Source of the DNA: Occultella aeris
Lineage (GTDB): Bacteria; Actinomycetota; Actinomycetes; Actinomycetales; Beutenbergiaceae
Direction: 5' to 3'
NCBI RefSeq assembly: GCF_902703175.1
Contig: NZ_CACRYJ010000032.1
Span: 38,011 to 102,010 of the forward strand
Length of the DNA: 64,000 bases
Of the stretch, positions 16,370 through 25,068 are shown one piece after another. The notes below the pieces were generated by a model. That model worked only from the letters and a program-made list of their open reading frames with translations. It searched no databases and had not been told where the DNA came from. A program made the position numbers and the translations under genes. How positions within the stretch are numbered: the first letter of the stretch is position 1; each line of letters starts with the position of its first letter.

Positions 16370-17404
16370 GTGAGAGCATGGCGTTTCGCGATCGTGACCA
16401 TGGCTACAGCACTTGTGGCAACCTTCGCCGCAGCCCCAGTTAATGCGGCGACTTCTCCTGACGGCGGCGAGGCGGATTGTCCGTCGTCTCTGAGCGTCGA
16501 CGCGATAAGTCGCGGAGTGAATGCGATCGAGTGCAACCTCGTCGGCGCGGAGATACGCGTCGATGGACTTGGTCTCTATGTCCCGGAGCCCGGAACGGGC
16601 GTAAGCATGGAGGCCATAGGCGAGTTGGAGGCGATCCACTCGGAGGTCAGCACCTCTCCGGACGGAGTGCTTTCCGTCGAGGGTGACGGCCCAGATGTAC
16701 TCCGACTTGCTGTCAACAGTGCCTTCGTCGATTCGTCGCTCGAGGACTCGCACGTGTCGGCCCAAACCGACACTCGTGAGCCCGATTACTCTCGCTGTCT
16801 GGAGAATTCGGCCACAGTCAACGCGAACTGGTTCATCGGGTATGTGGAGTACGAGTTGAACACGACGGAGAACTTGCCGCCAGGATTGAGCCCAGCGGCC
16901 TGGGAGGCACTGGCGTTGGAGTCAGCGGAGACTTGGTCAAACGGCCACAACTCGTGCGGGCTAAATTACACCCAGTTCGACTTGAACCTATTCCGCCTCC
17001 TGAACACGACGTCGAATTCTAACATCAACGCAGACACGAGTTGTGGGACAAATGACGGTCGGAGCATCGTAGACTTCGGACCTTTGGATGGGACTTGGCT
17101 CGGGTGGACCTGCACCTGGACAAACTGGGTTCCAGGAAGACCGTCCTACACAATCGTTGATGCGGATGTGCGCATCGATAGCACCCGAAGCAACTGGACG
17201 ACAAGCCCAAACTCCTCGGGGTGCTCCGGCGACTACGACATTCAGGCACTGATGACTCACGAGTTCGGACACTTTATCGGTTTCGGCCATGTGTCGGAGT
17301 GGGGTGGCGCCGACCTCACTATGTCGCCTGAGTTGACCCCGTGCGACGGAAGCGCCAGATTGCTGGGACTGGGAGACCTGGCAGTCCTCTCGGAGACTTA
17401 CTGA
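16370..17404 (+). CDS. Secreted zinc metalloprotease, metzincin/matrixin-like
   Basis: 344 residues from a GTG with GGGGGGAG a few bases upstream. A signal peptide covers about residues 1-27 (FAIVTMATALVATFAAAPVNA-A). The zinc motif is HEFGHFIGFGH: His297, Glu298, His301 and His307, that is HExxHxxGxxH. TMSPELTPCDGSARLLGLGDL follows at the position of the matrixin Met-turn and C-terminal helix. Several Cys residues suggest disulfides outside the cell. Codon use (ATA, CTA, TTG) and visibly lower GC differ sharply from the neighbours, implying recent acquisition. It is followed after 5 bp by a lipoprotein gene in the same low-GC style. Natural substrate unknown; the N-terminal 150 residues may be a propeptide. 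Confidence 0.82.
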   Translation: MRAWRFAIVTMATALVATFAAAPVNAATSPDGGEADCPSSLSVDAISRGVNAIECNLVGAEIRVDGLGLYVPEPGTGVSMEAIGELEAIHSEVSTSPDGVLSVEGDGPDVLRLAVNSAFVDSSLEDSHVSAQTDTREPDYSRCLENSATVNANWFIGYVEYELNTTENLPPGLSPAAWEALALESAETWSNGHNSCGLNYTQFDLNLFRLLNTTSNSNINADTSCGTNDGRSIVDFGPLDGTWLGWTCTWTNWVPGRPSYTIVDADVRIDSTRSNWTTSPNSSGCSGDYDIQALMTHEFGHFIGFGHVSEWGGADLTMSPELTPCDGSARLLGLGDLAVLSETY

Positions 17405-17409
17405 TAGCC

Positions 17410-17910
17410 GTGACTCGCTCCCACCTCCAGAAGCCAGCCCAACGAGCACGGTGTGCGCTCGTTGTGCTGGCTGTGGTCCTGTTCATGGGTTCAGTCGCGG
17501 CGTGCCAAGGCGGCGTCTCGCCAGGCGGCGGCGAATCCGCTGTGGGCAATGGGAGCTGCGAGTCTGCCGTGATCACGGTCAGCCCCACGGAGGTGCGGGC
17601 CGGCGACGCGGTGACTATTTCTGGCGAAGCGTTCAACTTGCAGTGCCCGGACACAGATTCTGGCGCGAGCGAGTTCCCATCCGAAGTCACCGTAACGATA
17701 ACGGCGTCATGGCCGGGAGGCCCGTCCGGCACGGATGAGGTCGTTTTGACCGAACTCCAAATAGGCGAAGACTCGCAAGGTTCCTTCAGCCTGGCAGTAG
17801 CAACACCGGAAGATTCCCCACCAGGCGAAGCCTTGCTTCGTGCAAGTTACCTTCCGGAGTTCGCAGGGCAGCCCTTGGAAGCAACTGGGAACTTGACCAT
17901 CGTGCCCTAG
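17410..17910 (+). CDS. Lipoprotein with predicted Ig-like beta domain, partner of the metzincin
   Basis: 166 residues from the GTG five bases after the metzincin stop. A basic start (VTRSHLQKPAQRAR) leads a hydrophobic segment and lipobox SVAAC at about residues 28-32, so the mature protein begins at this Cys. The mature part has VITVSPTEVRAGDAVTISGEAF, a pattern seen in Ig-like/IPT beta sandwiches at bacterial surfaces, and finishes with LEATGNLTIVP. Not recognised as a named family. The close spacing and shared base composition indicate an operon with the protease; it might tether, inhibit or present it, which is speculation. Alternative upstream starts would overlap the protease gene. Confidence 0.7.
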   Translation: MTRSHLQKPAQRARCALVVLAVVLFMGSVAACQGGVSPGGGESAVGNGSCESAVITVSPTEVRAGDAVTISGEAFNLQCPDTDSGASEFPSEVTVTITASWPGGPSGTDEVVLTELQIGEDSQGSFSLAVATPEDSPPGEALLRASYLPEFAGQPLEATGNLTIVP

Positions 17911-18623
17911 TGGCGTGTCGCCCCTAATTTGATGGTTATCCTGCGCGCACCTCGGTCGAACGCTACGTCGTGTGGTGGGCCTTTCTGGTTGACACTCGAC
18001 CAGAAGGAGTTGACGGTATGCCTCGTCCGAAGGAGTTCACGGTCACCCTGGAACTAGCCTCGATCTCCACGGTGAGTCAGTGGGGCATGATGGTGGGGTC
18101 GGCGTCGTTGCCTGTGGGTGATTGGGGCATCTTGGGTCCGACAGGCGCCCCGGGCGTGGCGCCGGTTCTATGGCCCGGGGTCTTGCGCGGAGGACGGGCC
18201 GGGTGCTCATCCAGGAACTGCGAGCGAGTTCGCGGCGCTTGGTGACGGCGTGGTTGACCACGTGAGCACGGCGGCGCTTCCTCGGCGCGATGCAGCAGTG
18301 CGCGGCGGCCGGTACGGACGAGGGTGGCCGGGATCGAGAACAGGCGCACCCGCAGGCTCTAGGGCTCCCACCGGCTGGCGGGATGGCGGCGTAGTGGGAG
18401 CATCTGCATCCACGCGGTCACGTCGGCGGCGAGGGCGACGACGGCGCACCAGGTCGAGCCTCCACCCATCTGGGCTTCGACGCTCTGGGTGACGAGGGCG
18501 TTTGCGGCGATGGTCCTCGCGCCGATCATCGAGACGACCTCCCGACCGCGGCTTCGCACCCAGTACGGCTCTCGCCCCAACCGATGCGCTACCCCTCGCC
18601 GGCTGCCGGGGCACACTGGTGAC
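17911..18623. other. Insertion-sequence graveyard, no intact gene
   Basis: About 700 bp between the lipoprotein and methyltransferase genes. The right half holds the IS1380-like transposase remnant annotated separately. At 18018 an ATG with AGGAG upstream opens MPRPKEFTVTLE, reminiscent of the first residues of some transposases, but the resemblance ends within about 15 codons. TTCTGGT and ACCAGAA arms flank a short spacer just before it. I infer at least two old insertion or deletion events. Confidence 0.45.
18200..18529 (-). pseudogene. IS1380-like transposase remnant (C-terminal part, stop and frameshift)
   Basis: Reading leftward: WCAVVALAADVTAWMQMLPL, an in-frame stop, LRVRLFSIPATLVRTGRRAL, then after a frame change AHVVNHAVTKRRELA. 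This succession matches the C-terminal end of IS1380-family transposases as I know them (AWLELALTAxDLLAWTQTL, then LRYRLLHVAARxTRGGRRLRL). The N-terminal two thirds, including the catalytic residues, are absent. It is therefore dead. It marks the right border of the low-GC patch that holds the metzincin operon. Confidence 0.6.
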
Positions 18624-19289
18624 ATGACTGACGGCGAGGACCCGCCCGGCTGCTGCTTCGACGACTGGGCGCGCTCGGAGTCGCGCCGCGCGCGGCGCGT
18701 GGGGGCCGACGGCGTCACGTCCGCCCTGCTCGACGGCCTCGCCCGGGTGGGGCTCACCGGCCGCTCCGTGCTCGACATCGGCGCCGGGGCAGGCACCCTC
18801 GTCGTCGGTGCCCTCGAGCGGGGCGCCGCCCGGGCCACCGGGTTCGACCTCGGACCCGGCGCCGTCGAGGCGGCGCGGGGACTTGCCGCGGAGCGCGGGT
18901 TCGCGGCGAAGGCACGGTTCGAGGTGGGCGACGGCTCCGTCGCCGACCTGCCGCCCAGCGACCTGGTCACCCTGAACCGCGTGATCTGCTGCTATCCGGA
19001 CCCGGGCCCGCTGGTGGACCACACCGTGGCCGCGGCCGGCCGCGGCTACGCGTTCGTGCTGCCGCGCTCGACCGGTCCGATGGGCCTGATCAACCGCGCG
19101 GTGCTGCGGGTCGGCAACCTCTGGTTCCGGGCCCGGCCCGGGGTCTACGGCGGCTACCGGGCGTTCGTGCACGACGTCGGGCCGATCCATGACCGCCTGG
19201 TCGCGGCCGGGTTCCGCCGCGTGCATGCCGAGCACCTACGCCTGGTCTGGCAGTTGGCCGTCTACGCACGCGTCGAGGCGACGCACTGA
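18624..19289 (+). CDS. SAM-dependent methyltransferase
   Basis: 221 residues from the ATG at 18624. Class I Rossmann methyltransferase signature VLDIGAGAGTLVVGALERGA (motif I), then ATGFDLGPGAVEAARG (motif II acidic region) and DLVTLNRVICCYPDP (motif IV). The early CCFDDWARSESRRARRVGADGVTSAL and the CCYPD motif resemble a group annotated as Mg-protoporphyrin O-methyltransferase-like, found in bacteria without chlorophyll, so the real substrate is open. It stands alone, 127 bp before the response-regulator gene and just right of the island border. The longer upstream frame has no ribosome site. Confidence 0.82.
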   Translation: MTDGEDPPGCCFDDWARSESRRARRVGADGVTSALLDGLARVGLTGRSVLDIGAGAGTLVVGALERGAARATGFDLGPGAVEAARGLAAERGFAAKARFEVGDGSVADLPPSDLVTLNRVICCYPDPGPLVDHTVAAAGRGYAFVLPRSTGPMGLINRAVLRVGNLWFRARPGVYGGYRAFVHDVGPIHDRLVAAGFRRVHAEHLRLVWQLAVYARVEATH

Positions 19290-19416
19290 CGCGACCGGAC
19301 CACCGCCGTCGGGCCCCGGCGTTTTCCCATCAGGTGCCTCGCGCCGGCCACCTTCCTTGGCGATCCCCCAGGCGGCTCCCAGGAAACTTCCAGACTTGCG
19401 CGTCACACTGGATGTC

Positions 19417-20154
19417 ATGAGAACGAGCCAAGCCCCTGCGCCGGCCACGACCGCGACCACCGAGGCCCGCCTCCTGGTGGTCGACGACGAGCCGAACATC
19501 CGCGAACTGCTGTCCGCATCGCTGCGGTTCGCCGGCTTCGAGGTCGAGGTCGCCGCAGACGGGCAGCAGGCCATGCGCCGCGCCCTGGAGATGCAGCCGG
19601 ACCTGATCGTCCTCGACGTCATGCTGCCGGACCTGGACGGCTTCACCGTGACCCGCCGCCTGCGCGAGCAGGGCGCGCACTTCCCGGTGCTGTTCCTGAC
19701 CGCGCGCGACGACACCGCGGACAAGATCGCCGGCCTGACCGTCGGCGGTGACGACTACGTCACCAAGCCGTTCAGCCTCGACGAGGTGATCGCCCGGATC
19801 CGGGCGGTGCTGCGTCGCGCCCAGGCGACCGCTGCGCTCGAGGACTCGATGCTGCGCGTGGCCGACCTGGAGCTCGACGAGGACGCCCACGAGGTCCGCC
19901 GCGGCGGGCAGGAGATCGACCTGTCCCCCACCGAGTTCACGCTGCTGCGCTACCTGATGCTGAATGCGGGCCGGGTGCTGTCCAAGTCCCAGATCCTCGA
20001 CCACGTGTGGGCCTACAACTGGGGCGGCGACGGCGCGATCGTCGAGTCCTACATCTCCTATCTGCGCCGCAAGATCGACGCTCCGTTCACCCCCGACTCG
20101 CCCGCCCTGATCCACACCAAGCGGGGCGTGGGCTACGTCCTGCGCGAGCCCTGA
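19417..20154 (+). CDS. OmpR/PhoB-family response regulator
   Basis: 245 residues: receiver domain (about residues 18-130) with acidic pocket VVDDEP, phospho-acceptor Asp67 in LIVLDVMLPDLDG, conserved Thr in FLTARD and Lys in VTKPFS; then a winged-helix DNA-binding domain (about 150-242) with LSPTEFTLLRYLMLNAGRVLSKSQIL and HTKRGVGYVLREP. It reads into the histidine-kinase gene one base later, forming a two-component pair. The closest characterised relatives in actinobacteria are TcrA/MprA-type regulators; the signal and targets here are unknown. An ATG at 19417 with a 17-residue Ala/Thr-rich leader is used; the true start could be a few codons later. Confidence 0.92.
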   Translation: MRTSQAPAPATTATTEARLLVVDDEPNIRELLSASLRFAGFEVEVAADGQQAMRRALEMQPDLIVLDVMLPDLDGFTVTRRLREQGAHFPVLFLTARDDTADKIAGLTVGGDDYVTKPFSLDEVIARIRAVLRRAQATAALEDSMLRVADLELDEDAHEVRRGGQEIDLSPTEFTLLRYLMLNAGRVLSKSQILDHVWAYNWGGDGAIVESYISYLRRKIDAPFTPDSPALIHTKRGVGYVLREP

Positions 20155-20155
20155 C

Positions 20156-21652
20156 ATGGCCCGGCAGTCCCGGCTGCCGCTGCGGCTCCGCCTGTCCCTG
20201 ATCACCGCGGGGCTGCTCCTTGTCGCGCTGTCGGTCGCCTCGTTCGCCGCCTACACGCTGTTGCAGCGGTCCCTGATCAACCAGGTCGACGAGCAGCTCC
20301 GCACCGCCGGGGTGAACACCGCGAACCAGGTGCTCGACACACTGCAGTTCCGCGGTCCCAACGAGATGCTGCCGAGCGACTACTACCTGCGCATCATTCG
20401 CGACGATGATCCCGACCCGGTGGACATCCCGGCCACCACCGAGCAGGCGGTCCCGGATATGCCGGATCTTGACGGCGTGACCGGGGACGAGTGGGCGTTC
20501 GTGACGGTGCGCTCGGTCGAGTCCGGGCCGAGCTGGCGGGTCGCGGTCGCGCCGCTGGAGGACCAGACCGGCGCGGAGCAGGGTGCCATCGCGATCGCCC
20601 TGCCGCTCAGCTCCATGGACAAGACGCTCTCCTTGATGCGCCTGGTGATGGGCGGAGTCGGCGCCGGCGTCGTCATCATCGGCGCGGTCGCCGGGTACAT
20701 CGCCGTGCAGCGCTCCCTGCGCGGCCTGCGCGACATCGAGAACACCGCCGCCGCGATCGCCGGCGGCGACCTGAGCCGACGGGTCCCCGCCCAGCCGACC
20801 ACCACGGAGGTCGGCCGCCTCGGGGCGTCGTTCAACTCGATGGTCGCGAAGCTTGAGGCCTCGTTCGCGGCGCAGGCCGCCTCCGAGCAGCGGATGCGCA
20901 GGTTCGTCTCCGACGCCTCCCACGAGCTGCGCACGCCGCTGGCCTCGATCCGTGGTTACGGCGAGCTGTACCGGATGGGCGCGGTACCTCCCGAGGAGGT
21001 CGGCGCCACCATGAGCCGGATCGAGAACGAGTCCGTGCGGATGGGCAACCTCGTGGGCGACCTGCTTGCCCTCGCCCGCCTCGACGAGGGCCGCGAGCTG
21101 AAGCTGACCCGGGTGGACCTGACCGCCGTGGCGGCCGACTCCCTTGCCGACCTGCGCGCGCTGGATCCCAGCCGGGACGGCACGATGCTGGCCACCGGCC
21201 CGGTCTGGGTCGACGCCGATTCGGACCGGATCCGCCAGGTTGTCACGAACCTGATCGGAAACGTCGTGCAGCACACGCCCAAGGGCACCCCGGTGGAGAT
21301 CGCGGTCCACACCGAGCCGCCGGCCCCCGGCCAGTCGCCCGGGGAGCCCGCCGCAGCCGTCATCGAGGTCCGTGACCACGGCCCCGGGATCCGCCCGGAG
21401 GACGGCGAGCGGGTCTTCGAACGCTTCTACCGGCCGGACTCCTCCCGGGCCCGCAACGCCGGCGGCGGCTCGGGCCTCGGCCTGGCCATCGTCGCCACGA
21501 TCGTGGCCGCGCACGGCGGGACCGTGCGGCACCGGCCCACGCCGGGCGGCGGGACCACCATCGAGGTGCGCCTGCCGGTCAGGTCAAGCGGCGGGCGCCA
21601 GGTGGACGGCGGCCGGGTCGACTCGCGCCCACACGCGGCCTCCGGGTCGTAA
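20156..21652 (+). CDS. Sensor histidine kinase
   Basis: 498 residues. TM1 (about 14-36) and TM2 (about 162-186) flank an extracytoplasmic sensor loop of about 125 residues. A HAMP linker follows, then the HisKA box DASHELRTPLASIRGYGEL with the phospho-His, and the HATPase domain with VVTNLIGNVVQHTP (N box), EVRDHGPGIRPEDG (G1) and GSGLGLAIV (G2). It is co-transcribed with the response regulator (1-bp spacing) and is of the PrrB/TrcS/MprB type. The C-terminal 23 codons overlap the end of the oppositely oriented modC gene by 69 bp. The last 30 residues are low-complexity, so a downstream position of the functional end is likely. Confidence 0.92.
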   Translation: MARQSRLPLRLRLSLITAGLLLVALSVASFAAYTLLQRSLINQVDEQLRTAGVNTANQVLDTLQFRGPNEMLPSDYYLRIIRDDDPDPVDIPATTEQAVPDMPDLDGVTGDEWAFVTVRSVESGPSWRVAVAPLEDQTGAEQGAIAIALPLSSMDKTLSLMRLVMGGVGAGVVIIGAVAGYIAVQRSLRGLRDIENTAAAIAGGDLSRRVPAQPTTTEVGRLGASFNSMVAKLEASFAAQAASEQRMRRFVSDASHELRTPLASIRGYGELYRMGAVPPEEVGATMSRIENESVRMGNLVGDLLALARLDEGRELKLTRVDLTAVAADSLADLRALDPSRDGTMLATGPVWVDADSDRIRQVVTNLIGNVVQHTPKGTPVEIAVHTEPPAPGQSPGEPAAAVIEVRDHGPGIRPEDGERVFERFYRPDSSRARNAGGGSGLGLAIVATIVAAHGGTVRHRPTPGGGTTIEVRLPVRSSGGRQVDGGRVDSRPHAASGS

Positions 21653-22771
21653 CCACTCCCCCTGCGCCTGCGCGGGTTCCAGGTCGGCGAGCAACTCCGG
21701 TGCCCCGGCGAGCCGGACCCGGACCCCGCCGGTGGCCGGCTCGAGCCACCGCACGGTCGCCTCGAACGCGTTCGGCCCATCGGGCCGGGCCTCGAAGAGT
21801 TCGACGGCGGACGGCCGGAACCGCACGACGCACGCCCCGCCGTCGGGCACGTCGGGCGCACCGCGCCCTGCGGGCGCGGCGGGCGCGCTCAATCGAGCGG
21901 TCGCATCGGGCTCGCCGGTCGGTGCGCCACCTCCGGCCGGGTCCGCCGCGGCTCGACCGCCCGCCACCTCCAGCACCCCCACCGCTGTACGCACGCCGGT
22001 GCCGTCGCGGTGACCGGCGAGCAGGTTCGTGCCCACCAGCGCGGCGGTGAACGCCGTCCGGGGCGCGCTGAGGACGTCCGCGCAGCGGCCCCGCTCCACG
22101 AGCGTGCCGTCACGCAGGACGGCGACGTGGTCGGCGAGCACCACGGCGTCGAGCACGTCGTGCGAGACCACCACTGCCGTGGTTCCGGTGCCCCGGACCT
22201 GCTCCGCGAGGAGCTGCCGGATCTGGGGGGCCGCGGTCGCGTCCAGCGCCGCGAGCGGCTCGTCCAGCAGCAGCACGGCGGGCTCGGCGGCCAGGGCCCG
22301 GGCGATCGCGACCCGCTGCTGCTGCCCGCCGGAGAGTGCACTCGGACGCCGGTCACCCACTCCGTCCAGGCCGACCTTGGTCAACCACTCACGGGCACGC
22401 TCGCGCGCCGGCCCGGCCCGCAGGCCCGCGCTGCGCAGGCCGAAGGCGACGTTCTCGGTGGCACTCAGGTGCGGGAACAGCAGCGGGTCCTGACCGAGCA
22501 GGCCGATGCCGCGGTGCTCGGGCGCGACCATGACGTCCGGCTCCGCGCCGCGCTGCCCGCGGCGGGTGAGAACCCGTTCCCCGACCCGCACCGTGCCGAC
22601 GCTCGGGCGGACCAGGCCGGCCACAACGTGCAGGAACGTGGACTTGCCTGACGCGTTCGGGCCCACCACGGCCAGCACCTCCCCGGCCGATACGTCGAGC
22701 TCCACGTCCAGGGTGAAGTGGCCGCGTTCCACCCGGACGGCGGCCGCGACACCCGTGGCCGGCGCAGTCAC
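21584..22771 (-). CDS. modC: Molybdate ABC transporter ATP-binding protein
   Basis: 395 residues. Walker A VGPNASGKST (about 36-45), Q-loop LLGQDPLLFPH, signature LSGGQQQR, Walker B AVLLLDEPLAALD and a His switch VVSHD. The C-terminal third (about 240-395) contains a TOBE-like domain (FRPSAVELFEARPDG, FEATVRWLEPATGGVRVRL), split by a Pro/Gly/Ala-rich linker. It powers the permease encoded just upstream with a 4-base ATGA overlap. The identity as ModC rather than another oxyanion ATPase rests on the modA/modB neighbours and the surrounding Moco genes. The 3' end runs 69 bp into the histidine-kinase gene on the other strand. Confidence 0.9.
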   Translation of the reverse strand: MTAPATGVAAAVRVERGHFTLDVELDVSAGEVLAVVGPNASGKSTFLHVVAGLVRPSVGTVRVGERVLTRRGQRGAEPDVMVAPEHRGIGLLGQDPLLFPHLSATENVAFGLRSAGLRAGPARERAREWLTKVGLDGVGDRRPSALSGGQQQRVAIARALAAEPAVLLLDEPLAALDATAAPQIRQLLAEQVRGTGTTAVVVSHDVLDAVVLADHVAVLRDGTLVERGRCADVLSAPRTAFTAALVGTNLLAGHRDGTGVRTAVGVLEVAGGRAAADPAGGGAPTGEPDATARLSAPAAPAGRGAPDVPDGGACVVRFRPSAVELFEARPDGPNAFEATVRWLEPATGGVRVRLAGAPELLADLEPAQAQGEWLRPGGRVWARVDPAAVHLAPAA

Positions 22772-23655
22772 CAGGCCTCCCGGCGGCGCCAGTCCCGCAG
22801 CGCGAGCAGGATCACCAGCGAGACCACGACCAGCAGCACCGCGAGCGCGAGCGCGGAGTCCCGGGTGACCCCGGCGCCGTTGAACGCCGTGTAGATCGCC
22901 ATCGGCATGGTCTGGGTGACGCCCGGCTGGTTACCCGCGAAGAGTGCGGTGGCCCCGAACTCACCGACGGCGCGAGCGAAGGCGAGCACGGTGCCGGCGA
23001 TCAGCCCGGGCATCACCAGCGGCAGTGTGATCCGCCGCAGCACCGTCCACCGGCCTGCGCCCAGGGTCGCCGCGACGAACTCGTACCGGGTGCCGGCCGT
23101 GCGCAGCGCGCCCTCGAGCGAGATCACCAGGAACGGCATCGCCACGAACGTCTGGGCCATCACCACGGCGACGGTGCTGAACGGGATCGTGATCCCGAAC
23201 ATCGTCAGGAACGAACCGAGGTAGCCGTTGACGCCGAACAGGTACAGCAGCGCCATGCCGCCCACGAGCGGAGGCAGCACCAGTGGCAGGGTGACGATGA
23301 TCCGTAGCACCTCGGCCAGCCGGGCCGGTGCCCGGGCCGTGTACAGCGCGAGCGGTACCCCGAGGACGAGGCAGCAGACCATGGCGGCGAGCCCGGTCCG
23401 CAACGACAGGCTCAGCGCGGCCAGCGCCGCCGGGGAGGTGATCGCCGCGGGGAACGTGGCCCAGTCCACCCGCGGGAACAGGGCCGCGAGCGGCAGCAGC
23501 ACGGCCGCGAGCCCGAGCACCGCGGGCACGACGAGCAGGACCGGCAGCGGGCGGGGCGCGGTGCCCCGCTCACCACGCGAGCGTGTTTGCGACGCCGCGA
23601 CGGCCCAGCCGACCGGGGCCGGCGGGCCTGCGGAGTCGTCCGGGCCGGTGGTCAT
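22768..23655 (-). CDS. modB: Molybdate ABC transporter permease
   Basis: 295 residues with about six transmembrane helices after a 35-residue hydrophilic N-terminus. The cytoplasmic EAA-type loop reads EFVAATLGAGRWTVLRRITLP followed by GLIAGTVLAFARAVGEFGATAL, the usual ModB/CysT signature that docks the ATPase. It overlaps modC (4 bases) and modA (4 bases), so the three form one translation-coupled operon. It carries molybdate released by ModA across the membrane. Confidence 0.93.
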   Translation of the reverse strand: MTTGPDDSAGPPAPVGWAVAASQTRSRGERGTAPRPLPVLLVVPAVLGLAAVLLPLAALFPRVDWATFPAAITSPAALAALSLSLRTGLAAMVCCLVLGVPLALYTARAPARLAEVLRIIVTLPLVLPPLVGGMALLYLFGVNGYLGSFLTMFGITIPFSTVAVVMAQTFVAMPFLVISLEGALRTAGTRYEFVAATLGAGRWTVLRRITLPLVMPGLIAGTVLAFARAVGEFGATALFAGNQPGVTQTMPMAIYTAFNGAGVTRDSALALAVLLVVVSLVILLALRDWRRREAW

Positions 23656-24470
23656 GGTGCGCCGAAGCCGTACTCCGCCAGCACCGCCTGACCCTCGTCC
23701 GAGAGGACGAACTCCACGAACAGCGCGGCGGCGGGCTGGGCGCCGTCGAGCTCGACGATCGGGTAGTCGTTCACGATGCCATCGGCGCCGGTCGGCACCA
23801 CGGCCTCGAGCTCGTCGGACCGGGAGGCAACGTCCGTGCCGTACACGAGCCCCGCGCCCACGTCGCCGTTGACCACCCGCTCGGCCACCGCCGTCACGTT
23901 CTGCTCCTGACTGACCGGAGTCCCGTCGAAGCCCGCGACCTCGAACAGCTCGACGGTGGCGTCCCCGCAGGGCACCTCCGGCGCGCAGATCACGAACGTG
24001 GTGTCGTCGAGGTCGGGCAGGTCGGCGATGCCCTCCGGGTTACCGGTGGGGACCGCGATCACGAGGGTGTTCGTCGCGAACAGCTCCGGCGCTCTCGCGG
24101 CCAGGTCACCGGTCGTGATGCGCTGCATCGTCTCCTCATTCGCGGTCGCGAGCACGTCCGCGCTCGCGCCCTCCTCGAGCTGGGTGGCGAGGGTGGAGGA
24201 GCCGTCGTACACGGCCGGGGCAACCTCGACGTCCGGGTGCTGCTCGGCGAACGCGGCGAGCAGCTCGTCGAAGGACTCCTGCAGCGAGGCGGCGGCGAAC
24301 ACCGTCAGGGTGCCACCCACGTCTTCGGCCGTTTCGCTGGTCCCGGCGCCGGTCGGGTCCTCGTCGCCACCCCCGGAGGAACACGCCGCCAGTGCCAGGC
24401 CGGCTGCGGTCGCCCCGAGCAGGGCGATCAGACGACGGGGTCGGCGGCGGGTCGTGAGGGAACGGGTCAT
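23652..24470 (-). CDS. modA: Molybdate-binding lipoprotein
   Basis: 272 residues. A basic leader and hydrophobic core end in the lipobox LALAAC (about residues 25-30), anchoring it at the outer membrane face. The mature protein starts with LTVFAAASLQESF, where the Ser of AAAS and the later DGSSTLATQL typically hold the oxyanion, and has ADVLATAN and GAGLVYGTDV, all ModA landmarks. It binds molybdate/tungstate and delivers it to ModB. The gene overlaps modB by 4 bases and is itself overlapped by the upstream HTH-TOBE gene. Confidence 0.93.
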   Translation of the reverse strand: MTRSLTTRRRPRRLIALLGATAAGLALAACSSGGGDEDPTGAGTSETAEDVGGTLTVFAAASLQESFDELLAAFAEQHPDVEVAPAVYDGSSTLATQLEEGASADVLATANEETMQRITTGDLAARAPELFATNTLVIAVPTGNPEGIADLPDLDDTTFVICAPEVPCGDATVELFEVAGFDGTPVSQEQNVTAVAERVVNGDVGAGLVYGTDVASRSDELEAVVPTGADGIVNDYPIVELDGAQPAAALFVEFVLSDEGQAVLAEYGFGAP

Positions 24471-24871
24471 CGGTGGTGCCTCTCTGCCTCGACGATCACG
24501 GTGGTCGCCTTGACGACGGCCACGGCGGTGGATCCGACCTCGAGGCCGAGGTCCCGCACGGCCTCACTGGACATCAGCGAGACCACCCGGAACGGGCCGC
24601 ACTGGAGCTCGACCTGGGCCATCACGGTGTCCGCGACGATCTTCGTGACGAGGCCGACGAACCGGTTCCGGGCGCTGCTCGCCGCGCCGGTGGGGTCCTC
24701 GGGCGCGTGCGCGAGCTCCGTCGCCCAGCGGGCCAGATCCACACCGGGGATCACCTGCCGGCCGGCGTCGTCGCGGGCGGCGGTCAGCGACCCGGATTCC
24801 ACCCAGCGGCGCACGGTGTCCGCGCTCACGCCGAGCAGCCGGGCGGCCTCGCTGATCCGGTAATGCGTCAT
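24467..24871 (-). CDS. HTH-TOBE molybdate-responsive protein
   Basis: 134 residues: an N-terminal MerR/excisionase-like helix-turn-helix (YRISEAARLLGVSADTVRRWVESG) and a C-terminal mono-Mop/TOBE domain (about 70-130, RNRFVGLVTKIVADTVMAQVELQCG). Mop domains oligomerise and bind molybdate, so this is probably the operon's molybdate sensor/repressor, analogous to but distinct from ModE, or a storage protein with a DNA-binding arm. It is the first gene of the mod operon and overlaps modA by 4 bases. A start four codons earlier (24883) is possible; neither has a clear ribosome site. Confidence 0.85.
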   Translation of the reverse strand: MTHYRISEAARLLGVSADTVRRWVESGSLTAARDDAGRQVIPGVDLARWATELAHAPEDPTGAASSARNRFVGLVTKIVADTVMAQVELQCGPFRVVSLMSSEAVRDLGLEVGSTAVAVVKATTVIVEAERHHR

Positions 24872-25068
24872 GCAGGGGAGCATATCAACGCATCTGCGGC
24901 TCTGATGTGCACTATCGATCGCACCTGCGCCTCACGGACCCGCGCCTCTCGACGGGACGCTCCCGCGCCCAGCGAGCGTCCGTGCACGGCTCGCTCGGCC
25001 GGAACGCGCCCGCTCGCCGCGGAGGGCGAGCCGTGGCCCGCCGCCGCCGTTCGCCACACCCAGTTGGT

